A stretch of DNA of 64,000 bases, from contig JAOWBW010001594.1 in assembly GCA_026119855.1 (NCBI GenBank), forward strand, positions 146,501 through 210,500, in the 5' to 3' direction. Position 1 is the stretch's first letter. Each line of letters begins with the position of its first letter. Positions 22,903 to 34,629 of this stretch are shown in pieces. The stretch is from Campanula takesimana. Its lineage: Eukaryota > Streptophyta > Magnoliopsida > Asterales > Campanulaceae. A program made the translations under genes and the position numbers. The notes below the pieces were generated by a model that saw only the letters and a list, made by a program, of their open reading frames with translations, did not search any database and was not told the origin of the DNA.

Positions 22903-23312
22903 ATGACCTTTACTTTTGAAGTCAAGGTTTCCGTCCCCGAAGGTGATAAGTCCGTCCCTATTGCTCCAATTGTGAAGACGCGTCCTAGCGTTTTTGATCG
23001 TTGGGAAGACCAAATGAGGATGTTGTTGCCGCAGATTCTGTGAAGCCGGTGGTCCATGTGAGGGATTATAGGCCTCGTTATTTGCCTAAGAAGAAGAAAG
23101 GTAAGGGGAATTCTTCTCATGTGTGGAAGCGTCCCGTGGTTATTCCAGTCAAAGCTCCTACCAGCAAGGTCAAGGAGAAGGTTGTTGATGAAGCTCCGTC
23201 TCGCCCGAGTGTCTTTTCTCATTTTGGTGGTCTCGAGAATGCTCCACCTCCGTCTAAGAAGACTAAAGGCCGTCCCCAAAAGCGATGGGTCCCCAAACCG
23301 AAGAAAGATTAG
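22903..23312 (+). pseudogene. Small basic antisense ORF in Ogre-like element
   Basis: Plus-strand ATG 22903 opens MTFTFEVKVSVPEGDKSVPI. A one-base shift near 22990-23000 is needed to continue as RPNEDVVAADSVKPV and on to a very basic C-terminus (PRYLPKKKKGKG, KKTKGRPQKRWVPKPKKD) ending at TAG 23310-23312. The total is about 136 codons, with Lys/Pro-rich nuclear-targeting-like clusters. It has its own TATA box 95 nt upstream and runs against pol. No family is recognised. Antisense ORFs between pol and 3' LTR are known in the Tat lineage. Confidence 0.45.
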
Positions 23313-23459
23313 ATATTTCTTTTGTACCCTCGAGATTGCAATCAAAATAGACCACTTGTTTAGGATTTAATGTTTTAAGTCTTTTAGTAGCTCAACATTT
23401 CCGTTATAATGATGAAGATGATTTAGTGAATGAATAAAAATTGCATCTCGTTAATTTGA

Positions 23460-23717
23460 AATGATTTGGGTATTTGTTTATGTTTTGACCGCACCCAAAG
23501 GTTGCCTACGTTCCTCCAGTGTAGAGGCTCAGGTCTTCGTAGTTCAAACAAACGAAGACCATTTTTTTTTGTGTGCACCCTGTTTTTTGCCTAGACCGCC
23601 CTTTCGGGTTTTCAATCTAGCGGGCTTCTTTTTTTGCACGTGCTCTAATTTTTGCCTAGGCCGCCCTTGCGGGTTTTCAACCTAGCGAGCTCTTTTTTTT
23701 TTTTTTTTTTTTTTTTT
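23460..23717. repeat. Ogre-family 3' modules with poly-T tails
   Basis: GGTTGCCTACGTTCCTCCAG at about 23502 is followed by two related modules at about 23576-23632 and 23640-23692. Each is TTTTTGCCTAG...CCGCCCTT.CGGG...TTTTCAA.CTAGCG, and the block ends in a 26-nt poly-T (23692-23717). The same modules, in another order, occur at 748-1511. On the element's own strand each module is preceded by poly-A. Confidence 0.7.
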
Positions 23718-23735
23718 AGATATGGTCTTCGTTTA

Positions 23736-25020
23736 TTAGACGTAAAACCTCTTCAATTTGTCGAGGTTGACTTCCTTGGGCTGTTGATCTCCGTCTAAGT
23801 CCACGAGTCGGACTGCACCGCCGCTTAGTATCTTCTTGACTACGTACGGACCAATCCATCGGGGTCCCCATTTTCCAAGGGGGTTCATGGCATTAGGAGG
23901 ATGTTGTCTTAGGATAAATCTCCCATACTGATGTTTCGGGGCTTCACCTTTTTGTTTAAAGCCCTAGCCATTCTTTGTTGATAGGCCCTCGTACGTACGT
24001 TCGATCGCTCTTAGCCTTCTCTCGTTGAGTAGGGCTAGCTGTTCATATTGACTTTGCATCCAATCGACTTCATTGACTTGGTTCTCGAGGAGGACCCGCA
24101 GGGACGGAACTTCGAGCTCTATTGGTAGCACAGCTTCGGAACCATATACCAGTGCATAAGGAGTTTCTCCAGTCGCTGTCCGTATTGACGTGCAGTACCC
24201 CATAATGCTAGAGGTAACTTTTCGGGCCAATCCCTTCAAGTGGAGGCCATTTTCTTCACAATGGTCTCGATTGTCTTATTAGCTGCCTTGACCGCACCGT
24301 TTGCTTGAGGGCGGTATAGAGATGACTTGTGCTTAGTAATCTTGTATTCTACCAGGAGTGCGTCCATCTCTTTCTCGAAGTGAGACCCGTTGTCTGAGAT
24401 GATCTCATGAGGAACGCCGTATCGGCACATGATGTGGGTTTTCACGAATTCGGCCACTTTCTTGGCGTTGAGAACTCGGTAAGCCTGTGCTTCGACCCAT
24501 TTTGTAAAATAGTCCACGGCTACTAGGACGAAAGATTGTCCGTTGCTTCCAGTAGGGTGAACTTTTCCGATGATGTCTATGCCCCAACAAGAGAAAGGCC
24601 AAGGCGTAGTCATATTGTAAAGTTGTGAGGGCGGAGCGTACTGTAGATTGGCATGGAATTGGCATTTGGCGCACCTCTTGACTTTCTCGATGCAGTCCCT
24701 TTCCATGGTACTCCAATAATAACCCATGCGGAGTATCTTTTTGGCCAACATAACCCGTTCATGTGAGGCCCACATTCACCTTCGTGGATCTCATGCATTA
24801 TTTCTTGAGCTTCGGTCTCATTTGCACATAGGAGATTGATCCCCTCGTGGTGCCTTTTGTAGACTCGGTCCCCAATCAGTACATATCGGGAGGCTAGTCT
24901 TTGCAGTGCCATTTGAGACTTCTTATTGCTATTCTCGGGATAAGCACCATCCTTGAGGAAATTCATGATATCTGTGTACCACGGGGAGTTTGCTTGGACC
25001 TCGTTGATCTCGATACTCAT
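23736..25020 (-). pseudogene. Integrase of Ogre-like pol
   Basis: The zinc domain contains HEIHEGECGPH and CAKCQFH. The core has CWGIDIIG (Asp), ISDNGSHFEKE (Asp) and YRPQANGAVKAANK, where the catalytic Glu has become Lys (A-V-K instead of A-V-E). The C-terminal part continues past 23964 in another frame (MNPLGKWGPRWIGPYVVKKI) to a TAA at 23738-23736. Frameshifts are near 24700, 24240 and 23950, so it is non-functional. Confidence 0.8.
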
Positions 25021-25038
25021 GCAGTATGCCGGACTGTT

Positions 25039-26226
25039 TCATCGGGAAATTTTGAAGGGCTTCACCATTTTACCCTCAGGTATTTCGACCAGTGAAGCGA
25101 TGGTGGCTAGTGCATCAGTGAAACGGTTCTTGTCCCTTGGCAGGTAATTGAAGGTGATTTCCTGAAATTGTTCAACTAACTCCTCGAGATGTTGACCATA
25201 CCGTTGCAGGGTCGAGTCTTGAATCTTCCATTTTCCAAATGTCTGATTGATGATGAGCAAGGAATCACCGAATACTTCTAAACTTGTGACATTTCTCTCG
25301 AGGGCTGCTTCGAGACCCACTATGCAAGCTTCGTACTCAGCGGTGTTGTTAGTGGCTTCAAATTCGAGGCGGATGGCGATTGGAGTATACATGTCCTTTG
25401 GATCAATGAGTAACATCCCTATGCCATATCCATGCTTATTGGCTGCGCCATCGAAAAAAAGTTGCCACTTATTTTCCTCTGTTGTGGCGCAAATTAGATG
25501 CTCGTCGGGGAACTGTACATCTTCCCCCTTCACTTCATCACACGGAAATTCAGCAAGCTGATCACTGAACACCTTCCCCCTGATGGATTTGAGTGTGACG
25601 TAGGTGATATCGTAGCCGGTGAGCATGAAATACCATTTGGCTATTCTTGTTGACATGAAAGGCTTCTCGAAGATGTAGCGGAGCGGGTCCAATTTTGCTA
25701 CTAACTTGATTGGGAAGGCTTCCATGTAATGCTTGAGCTTTTGAGTAACCCAAACTAATACAGCACAAGACTTCTCTAAGACAGAGTAGTTCTTTTCAGC
25801 TCCTTGAAACCGTCGGCTGACAAAGTAGATGGCACTCTCCTTTGTGGAGTCTCGTTGTTCTTGTGCTAACATAGCCCCTAGGGCTTCATCATTGACAGTG
25901 AGATAGAGCAAGAGAGGCTTCTCTTTGTGTGGTGGAGCCAAAACTGGAGGGCTTGTCAAGTAATGCTTCACTTGGTCGAAGGCTTCTAGGCACGCATCGG
26001 TCCATTTTAGAGCCACATTCTTTTTGAGTAGCTTGAAGATCGGCTCACACATGGAAGTGAGTTGGTGCACAAACCGATTGATGTATTGAAGTCTGCCCAT
26101 GAAACCTTTGATTTCTTTCTGCGTCTTTGGGGGAGGCATGTCAATGATTGCCTTGATTTTAGAGGGATCGGCTTCAATTCCTCTTTCAGTGACCATGTAA
26201 CAAGAACCTTCCTCTGATGACCCCAA
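25039..26226 (-). pseudogene. RT thumb and RNase H domains of Ogre-like pol
   Basis: A long open frame of 395 codons. It holds the RT connection (VTERGIEADPSKIKAIIDMP, INRFVHQLTSMCEP), the first RNase H-like fold (LLLYLTVNDEALGAMLAQE, YFVSRRFQGAEKNYS), and then the second RNase H (WQLFFDGAANKHGYGIG, NNTAEYEACIVGLE, VFGDSLLIINQ, FTDALATIASL). Two RNase H-like domains in a row is the Tat-lineage hallmark. Frame changes lie on both sides. Confidence 0.85.
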
Positions 26227-26893
26227 AAGTGCATTTTGCGGGATTGAGGCTCATCTTGTATCGTCGAAGTCTTTCAAAGAACTTGCGAAGATCGATCAAA
26301 TGTTGACCATCGATCCCCTTTGAATGGATGATCATGTCGTCCACATAGACCTCAATCTCTTTATGTATCATGTCGTGGAATAGATCCGTAACAGCCCTCT
26401 GGTAGGTAGCCCCAGCGTTCCTTAGTCCGAACGGCATGACTGTGTAGCAGAAGGTCCCCCACGGAGTGTGAAAGCTGTCTTGTGTTGATCTTCTTCAGAC
26501 ATGAGGATCTGATTGTAACCGGCAAAAACCGTCCATAAATGAGCGGACTTCATAGTTGGCAGTTGAATCGACGAGCATGTCGATGCTTGGTAGTGGAAAA
26601 TCATCTTTCGGGGAAGCTTTGTTCAAATCCCGGAAGTCCACACAAACTCGAACCTTGCCGTTTGCCTTTCTGACTGTCACAATGTTGGCTAGCCAAGTTG
26701 GATACTCAATGACTTTGATGAAACCCACACTGAGGAGTTTTTCAATCTCTTCTTTGACTTGTAGAGACCATTCTGGCTTGATCTTTCTGAGTTTCTGCTT
26801 TACTGGCTTGGCGTCCTCTCTGATCGGAATTCTGTGCTCTGCGACTTTTCTGTCCAAACCCGGCATGTATTTGTACCGACCATGCAAATACAT
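26186..26893 (-). pseudogene. RT fingers and palm of Ogre-like pol
   Basis: Motifs in order: VAEHRIPIREDAKPVKQKLR, VRVCVDFRDLNKASPKDDFP, FMDGFCRLQSD (normally followed by YNQI), MPFGLRNAGATYQRAV, and EVYVDDMIIHSKG with the catalytic YVDDM. Two frameshifts, near 26500 and 26440, separate the pieces. Confidence 0.85.
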
Positions 26894-27694
26894 CTACAAA
26901 TTCTCTGAGCAGTGCAGTCAGTTTGTCTTTGTCTTCCCCCTTGAAGAAGCTGCCAATCTTCGTTTCTTTTGGCTCTTCGTCGGTACCAGATTAACAGTAT
27001 GCAATTCTTCATCAGCCCCTGGAACCATTTTTCACCGCGACAACGAACCTGTTGAGCTAGTTCATTTAGGTATGTTATGTTTTTCGTGGTCTATTTCATC
27101 ATAATTTGAATCGTTATTAACTTGTTCATTAAGTTCGTTATTAGTTAATTCATCATTTATGATGTTTGCAATCTCGGGGTACTCAGAAATATCAAATTTT
27201 TCATTAGCAAAGAAAGGAAACACATGCTCGGCTATTGTACCTCCATATCCTCTTGGGTGAGGGTATTAGAAACACTCTCGGACTCGAAAGTAAGTGTGAG
27301 CCGCTCTTCCTTTGTTGTTTGTACGGTGTATGCAACCCATTTCTCGGATCAAGAAATCCTCGATACTAAGGGGCCCCTTCGTTGAATACCAGTTGTTGAT
27401 TGGCTCGGAGCTTGGCTGAATCTCACTAATAGATGGGCTCTCCATTTCTGTGTTGTCGGAGATGGCGTTGACTTGATAATCATCCATGATGGCAAATTCT
27501 TTGAACATGGAGGCTAGATCGGATAATTCTTCCCCCACGGTAACCTCTACCTCGGACTCTATAGTCACTTTCTTACCCCACCACTCTCGGGGTGACATTG
27601 GAGTAGGTTCTCTTTCTTGTGCCGGTATTTCACAACGGTGAAGATCTCGAGACCGAGCTTCTGACGCCCTTGTCGTTAACCCATGGTTCGGCAA
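26894..27694 (-). pseudogene. Linker/protease-side region of Ogre-like pol
   Basis: Acidic, low-similarity sequence before RT. The frame 27694-27266 (142 codons) includes EREPTPMSPREWWGKKVTIE and DFLIREMGCIHRTNNKG. A second acidic stretch follows around 27060-27250. I see no protease active-site motif. The region is cut at 27694 by the copia-1 insertion. Confidence 0.5.
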
Positions 27695-27699
27695 ATGTC

Positions 27700-29126
27700 T
27701 GTTGGTAGTGGTGCCCTAGGCACGTTTATAAACGTTGTACTTGTGTTTTTTTATCATTTATTTCATATCAATAAAGAGATGTTTCGATTATTATTGTTGT
27801 TCATGTTTACTTATAATAATCCCCGTCCCTAGTACTTGTTAAGCACTAGTATAAAGGCTAAATGATCATGGATGATCATGTTAGATTTATGGGTACTTGT
27901 TTGGAACAAGGTACTGGACATGACCCCGCTGTATGAGATTTATGTCATGGTCTATGTCGAACATATATCTCATATTGGTTATGTCATTTGAATCCTTAGA
28001 CATGAAGTTATTATAGTCTTCCACTTGATGAACATTGTGTTTGACATATTCAAACGCTACCTTAAACACGGTAGTTATAAAGGGTATGATTGGCATAATC
28101 GGATTCCCGTTGGAAAGAATAATAAGCTAAATGGATTTGTCCCTCCACGGAGAGATGTCAAGCTTGGGCCCCTCGAAGGAATGATGTTGATGAAATGTTC
28201 GGCCGGACTCAAATTGATTGATTGGATCAATAGCATTTGAATTATCAACATATTCGGAATCGAGAAAGTATTGAACAAGACAAGTTGACTGTTTGACCAT
28301 GACTTGTGTTCAATGATATCGTGGACAAAAGGATTGTGACATATTCTAAAGGAATGCGAACTTGTATCTAGTTATACTATTTGGGTAGGTATGACGGTTT
28401 GCTAGAACCTAATCATATCTTATGGTTTCATGTTTGAGCCCATTGCCAACTTAGTATAATCCTAGAGGGTCACAAACACAATAGAACGAATCATAAATAA
28501 AAGGACTGTATTGGAATTAGGGTCAAAGGACTTTGGAGGAATTTTTGGAAATTCTAGATTTTCTGGCAGGCGAGCGGGCGCTCGGTATGGACAGGCGGGC
28601 GCTTGGTCTAGGCGGCAGCATGTTTCCTAATTCGATTTGGAATGGTTTTTGGCACAAGTTCCTATTTGGAATAGGTCTTAATTGTGTATAAAAGCTAAGT
28701 TCGGCCAGACCTATTACCCTATGTTTTGTGTGCCTCCAAAGAGTTTGAGAGAGATTATTATTTTGTTCTAAAACATCATGGATTGAAGAACAAAATAATT
28801 CCATATAGTTCTTTATTAAATTGTGAAAGTGTGTTTCATAATATTGGTCTAGCAACCAAGATCAAGAAGCTCCTTGATATTCGTTCGTGGTGTGGATACC
28901 GCTAGAGGGTGAAAATCATCATCTTCAAAGTTCGTGTTCAATTTGTCCGTGATAAATCTTCAAATCTCCACCAAAGACAAAGAGAAAATTTGATAGCCTC
29001 AAGGGTTAGTTTTTCCTCTATTCATTATGTTGTATTTGATTTAATCATATGAACGGATCCATGGCTTTGGGTTTCATAAAATTTTAATTGCTATATTCCG
29101 CTGCGCATGTTACTCGAAACCCAACA
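27700..29126 (+). repeat. 5' LTR of copia-1
   Basis: TGTTGGTAGTGGTGCC to CGAAACCCAACA, 1427 bp. Left flank ATGTC (27695-27699) would be the target duplication; the matching right flank is lost in the gap. Promoter-like TGTGTATAAAAGC is at about 28684. CG words GCGGGCGCT are at 28572 and 28593, with GGCGGCAG following. Confidence 0.9.
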
Positions 29127-29127
29127 G

Positions 29128-29139
29128 TGGTATCAGAGC
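29128..29139 (+). promoter_or_regulatory. Primer-binding site (initiator tRNA-Met)
   Basis: TGGTATCAGAGC, the classic complement to the 3' end of initiator tRNA-Met, lies one base after the LTR. Confidence 0.9.
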
Positions 29140-30684
29140 CCCGTTCATGTTGATTAATTCAATACTTGGATCATGTTGTGTGTATATAAATTGTTTATGT
29201 GCCAAGCATGATATGAATATTGGATTATATGATGTTTATGTGTTATGTGATTTTATGTGGTTTATTGTTTTTACAACTTTAATCGCACGATTCAATCGCA
29301 ATAAAAATTATGGTGGATTCTGAATTATTATGATTATTAATTTTTTATTGGATCAAAGTTTTAATAATCGTGGAAAAATAATTTTGAGACAAAATTTTCG
29401 AACTTTAAAATTTTGTTCCTTCTGACCATCAGGCGCCCGCGCTACCCGCGCCGCTTGCTTCAGCGCGCGCTCGGTCGCTAGGCGCTCGCTCGTCAGAATC
29501 TGTTCTGATTTTGTTAAAATCTGATTCTGGAATTTTTCATAAATTCAACAAAACCAGTAACAGAACCAATCCAGACTTGCTGATCTGTAATGGGTTTTTG
29601 GTAGTTGGTTTGTGTGTGGATTTTGGGGTTTGATTTTCCTATTTGTTTTAGTCTTGTGATTCCTAGATTGGTTCAAGTTTTGGATGGCTAATCTGCGTTC
29701 ATCGAGATTGTGTTTCCCAAAATTGATCGCAATCAAAGTTTCAAAGATAAAACGAAAGTTAGAATTATGAAGAGTTCATAATTGCTAAAATTGAGAAACA
29801 AAGGTTCTTGATTCAAATTTGGAGATCCATGTGGAATTGTGATGCAATTGGCCTACGTTCATCGAGAGCATCTATTGCTTAGTTTCGGCCACATGGACTA
29901 CTTTCTTGGTTCTTGAATTAGTGCGGGATTGTGGTTGCCTAATGGCTTAGTTCGACCGCACTTCTTGTTGTCTTGATTTGGAGATAATAACAAAGTTGAA
30001 ATAGTCTCATCCTCATAATTATAGAGAAACTAATGACACATAAATATTATGCTTAAATTAATAGAGATTAATTTAGTTGACTAAACTTGATGTGTAACAT
30101 GTTTATATTATGTGCTTCATAAATGTGTTATATGCTATATGTGATGAACCTTCAAGAAAGTTTTAAGTCCTTTTTGCCATGCCATGATTAAAACACTTGT
30201 TTATACATGGGTGATCTTGATGTGGGTTCGCCTCCGCGAGGTGCATTAATTTTATTCATGTATGAGCAAGATGAGGTTCATTAATTTAATGTGGGCTTGC
30301 CTCCGCAGGTGCATTAAATTGAATGGTTCTATGCGTTTAAAATGGTTGGACTTAATTAGGCGTCAAAACAGTTTTGGGCCTAGGCAAAAGATGAGATTAA
30401 ACATGCTTTTTGAAATTGGATTTCTCAAAGAATCTCATAAAAGGATCTAAGAATCATATGGGATATGATTGACATGATTGTCTACCTAATAATTTAGTTT
30501 GAGCGGTCCGCCTCCGTGGACTCAAAAGTTAATTAAAGTTGGATCTTAGCCCAATTAAATTATATTATACATTGGATGTATATGAAGGTTATATAATTTA
30601 GTGGGAGTATTTTGTTTGAAAAATACATTATTTATTTCTTTAATGAAAACCGGTACTTATTAAAATTTTGCATATTTGTAGATA
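29140..30684 (+). other. Untranslated leader of copia-1
   Basis: AT-rich, with no ORF before the gag ATG at 30685. A dense CG-word cluster is at 29433-29492 (GCGCCCGCGCT, GCGCGCGCTCGG, GGCGCTCGCTCG). Repeats of 'GCCTCCGCG/AGGTGCATTAA' occur near 30230 and 30300, in the part shared with copia-2. Confidence 0.6.
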
Positions 30685-31373
30685 ATGACTACTAACACTC
30701 AATCAATTTCGTTGCGATCGATCCTTGAGAAGGATAAGCTCGAAGAGAATGGTACTAACTTTATGGATTGGATCCGTAGCCTAAGAATTGTTCTAAGGCA
30801 AGAAGATAAGTTGTACATTCTCGATGGGCCTCTTCCTGCTAACCAGAACCTACTGCCCCTAGGGTAGAAAGAGACAGTTACAAGAAACATCGTAATGATT
30901 CTAGAGATGTAAGTTGTCTCATGCTTGCTACTATGTGCTCAAAACTCCAACAAAGTTTGGAACATTTGGAAGCCTATGAGATAGGCGTGGAGTTAAGAGC
31001 CATGTTTCAAGAGCAAGCTAGGCAAGAGAGGTACAAGACCATTGTTGCATTCACTACTTGTAAAATGAATGAAGGGCAACAAGTGAGTCCTCACTTGCTT
31101 AAAATGAAAGGTTATGTAGAGCACCTTGAGAAACTTGGCTATCCAATCCCATTGGAGCTAGCCACGGATCTCATTCTTAATTCATTGCCTAAAATTTATA
31201 ATCAGTTTGTGATGAATTATAACATGCATGGAATGGATAAGAATCTCTCTGAGTTGCATGGGATGCTTAAAACTGCAGAGATGAAGATTGTGGAGAAAGG
31301 TTCTCCCGTGCTTTTATGTGGGAAGAAGGCTAGTGCCAAAGGAAAGGGTAAGAAGTTGTCAAACCCAAAATAA
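30685..31373 (+). pseudogene. gag of copia-1 (broken)
   Basis: Starts MTTNTQSISLRSILEKDKLE, then NFMDWIRSLRIVLRQEDKLY, the N-terminal gag domain of plant copia elements. A frameshift or stop at about 30865 and another near 31310 break it. The zinc knuckle (FHCQEIGHWKRNC, about 31430) has Tyr in place of its first Cys. Confidence 0.85.
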
Positions 31374-32850
31374 GCAAGGCAAGGTTGCCAAGGCTTCTGA
31401 GGCAAAACCCGATTCACAAAAGGATGCAATCTATTTCCATTGTCAAGAAATTGGTCATTGGAAACGTAATTGCAAGGCTTTCTTGGAAGAGCAAAAGAAG
31501 AAGAAGGGCAGCAAGGCTGCGTCGACTTCAGGTATCTATATGATAGATATTCTCCTTTCTACCAATGATTCTTGGGTATTGGATACCGGATGTGGTTCTC
31601 ACATTTGTTTAAATGTGCAGGGACTAAAGAATAGGAGACTACTTAAAGAAGGTGAAGTAGACCTACGCGTGGGGAATGGAGCAAGAGTTGCTGCATTAGC
31701 CGTAGGGACTTATGAAGTCACTTTACCTTCCGGATTAATTCTTGTTTTGAACAATTGTTATTATGTTCCGGATTTAAGTAGAAATATTATTCAATTTCTT
31801 GTTTGGATAATGAAGGTTTTAAGTTTCTTATTGAGAATAAGAAATTTTCTATTTATTTAAATGAGTGCTTTATGGTATTGCTAATTCATTTAATGGCCTT
31901 TATATCTTGGATGTCAAGAATGAAAATAATGTCTATCATGTAAATAAGAAATCTAAACCTAATGATGTAAATCATACCTATTTATGGCATTGCCGTCTTG
32001 GTCATATTAATGAGAAGCGTATCTCAAACTCCATGGGGACGGACTTTTGGTTCATGTGACTTAGAGTCATATAACACTTGTGAGTCGTGTCTTCTTGGAA
32101 AAAAGACTAAGACACCTTTTACCAAGTTGGGTGAAAGGGCAAGCGACTTATTGGGGTTGATACATTCGATGTATGCGGACCATTAAGTAGCAATGCTAGG
32201 GGAGGATTTCAATACTTCATAACCTTCACTGATGATTATAGTAGATTTGGTATGTTTACCTAATGAAACATAAAAGTGAAGCATTTGAGATATTTAGAAT
32301 ATTTCAAAATGAAGTAGAAAAACAACTTGGCAAAAGTATTAAGGCACTTCGATCAGATCGAGGTGGAGAATACTTAAGTCAAGAATTTGATGATCATCTA
32401 AAAATTGTGGAATAGTTTCACAATTGACTCCACCCGGAAACACCACAATGGAATGGTGTGTCCGAGAGGAGAAATCGGACTTTGTTAGACATGGTTCGAT
32501 CAATGATGAGTCAAGTTGATCTTCCATATCCTTTTGGGGTTACGCTCTAGAAACCGCTGCTTTCACACTAAATCGTGTTCCAACTAAATCGGTTCAAAAG
32601 ACTCCATATGAGATGTGGAGCGGAAAAAAGCCTTGTTTATCTTTCATGAAGATTTGGGTTGCGAAGCTTTTGTCAAAAGACTTGTCTCTGACAAACTTGC
32701 ACCACAATCTGATAAATGTATTTTCGTGGGATATCCAAAGGAAACTAGAGGATATTACTTTTACAACCGTGAGGACAACAAGTGTTTGTTGCCCGAACTG
32801 GTGTCTTTCTAGAGAAAGAGTTTCTCTCCAAAGAAATCAGTGGGAGTAAA
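31374..32850 (+). pseudogene. Protease and integrase of copia-1
   Basis: The protease active site is seen as DSWVLDTGCGSHIC at about 31570. The integrase zinc domain is HTYLWHCRLGHINEKR...CESCLLGK. Core remnants FTDDYSRFG (Asp), LRSDRGGEYLS (Asp) and GVSERRNRTLLD (Glu) are spread over three frames. Many small indels (near 31790, 31860, 32050, 32160, 32250, 32405 and 32535) show decay. Confidence 0.8.
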
Positions 32851-34612
32851 ATAAATCTTGAAGAAATTCGAGACCCAGAAAATAACATTGAACCAATAGT
32901 GGAACAAGAACAAGAACCACAAGGAGTTGTGGAACCTGTTCAAAATACACAAGCAACTCGCAGATCTAGTAGGTTACGATCCGAGCCCGAGAGATATGGA
33001 TTTCTCGTAACGGATAGTAATGAGGTGAAATCATTGAGAATGATGAACCGAAAACCTACCAAGAGGCGATGTCTTCTCCTGATTCGGACAAGTGGCTTGG
33101 AGCCATGGAATCCGAATTGCAATCCATGCAAGACAATCAAGTTTGGAATTTGATTGATGCGCTCGAAGGTGTAAAAACCATAGGATGCAAATGGGTCTTC
33201 AAGAAGAAGACTGACATGGATGGGAAGGTGCATACTTACAAAGCTAGGCTTGTAGCGAAAGGTTATAGGCAAGTTCATGGTATTGACTATGATGAACCTT
33301 TTCACCCGTAGCAATGATCAAGTCTATAAGAATTCTGCTTGCCATTGCCGCATATCATGACTATGAAATATGGCAAATGGACGTCAAAACCACTTTCCTA
33401 AATGGAAAACTACAAGAGGATGTGTATATGACACAACCAGAAGGTTTTGAACAAGATTCTAAGGTATGCAAATTGCAGAGATCCATCTATGGATTGAAGC
33501 AAGCTTCAGGAGTTGGAATCTCCGTTTTGATGAATCGGTCAAAGAGTTTGGTTTCATCAAGAACGAAGATGAGCCTTGTGTATACAAGAAGATTAGTGGA
33601 GCATAGTGCTATTCCTTATTTTATACGTGGATGACATATTACTCATTGGAAACGACATTCCCACACTTCAGTCTGTGAAGACTTGGTTAGGAAAATGCTT
33701 CGCAATGAAAGATATGGGTGAAGCCGCATATATACTTGGCATTAAGATCTATAGAGATAGATCAAGGAGGCTACTTGGTTTAAGCCAAAGTACATACATT
33801 GACAAAGTCATTAGAAGATTCCGTATGGAAAATTCTAAGAGAGGCACCTTGCCCGTGTTACATGGAGTTTCTCTAAGCAAGACTCAATGTCCTAAGACAA
33901 ACGATGAGCGTGAGAAATGAATGATGTTCCATATGCTTCGGCAATTGGGTCCATCATGTATGCCATGATTTGTACTAGGCCGGATGTATCTTATGCTTTG
34001 AGCATGACAAGTAGATACCAATCCGACCCTGGCGAAAATCACTGGATAGCTGTAAAAGCGATTCTTAAGTACTTGAGAAGAACTAAAGACTCGTTTTTGG
34101 TCTATGGAGGAATGGAAGATGATCTCGTTGTAAATGCTTACACGGATTCAAGCTTCCAACCCGACAAAGATGATAGCCGATCGCAATCGGGTTTTGTGTT
34201 TATGTTAAATGGTGGAGCTGTAAGCTGGAAGAGTTCCAAGCAAAGTACAACCGCTGATTCTACAACAGAAGCTGAGTATATTGCTGCATCGGATGCTGCA
34301 AAGGAAGCTGTTTTGATTAAGAAGTTCATAACTGAACTTGAAGTGGTTCCTAGTATTGCTAATCCAATAGACCTTTATTGCGACAATAATGGTGCTATTG
34401 CTCAAGCAAAGGAACCAAGAGCACATCAGAAATCCAAACACATACTTAGGCGTTTTCATATCATTCGAGAGATCATTGATAGGGGAGACGTAAATATATG
34501 CAGAGTACCTACTGATGACAATGTTGCGGACCCGCTAACAAAGGGACTTCCACAAGCTAAACATGATGGTCATGTTAGGTCCATGGGTATTAGATACATG
34601 GGAGATTGGGCT
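32851..34612 (+). pseudogene. RT and RNase H of copia-1
   Basis: RT motifs are WLGAMESELQSM, GCKWVFKKKTDMDGKV, YKARLVAKGYRQVHGIDYDE, IWQMDVKTTFLNGKLQED and LYVDDILLIGND (catalytic YVDD near 33625). RNase H has YTDSSFQPDKDDSRSQSGFV, TEAEYIAASDAAKE, LYCDNNGAIAQAK, HILRRFHIIREI and ADPLTKGL. Frameshifts near 33300, 33510, 33600 and 33915. The last open frame runs past the pol end and into the 3' LTR to 34765. Confidence 0.85.
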
Positions 34613-34629
34613 AGGGCAAGTGTGGAGAT

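Larger units (their letters stand above)
20511..27694 (-). mobile_element. Ogre-like Ty3/gypsy element, 5' end missing
   Basis: Minus-strand order: linker ORF, RT, RNase H, integrase, repeat-rich 3' region with an antisense ORF, 3' LTR. The 5' LTR and gag are not present: copia-1 inserted at 27700, and the rest would lie beyond copia-1's right end, which is in the gap. The LTR is the same family as 3751-5018. Tandem repeats between pol and the 3' LTR are known for Ogre elements. Confidence 0.8.

Noticed and set aside
23461..23685. 74-residue plus-strand ORF
   Set aside because: It is the repeated CCTAG module read as protein; the same module gives different frames at 748 and 1252.
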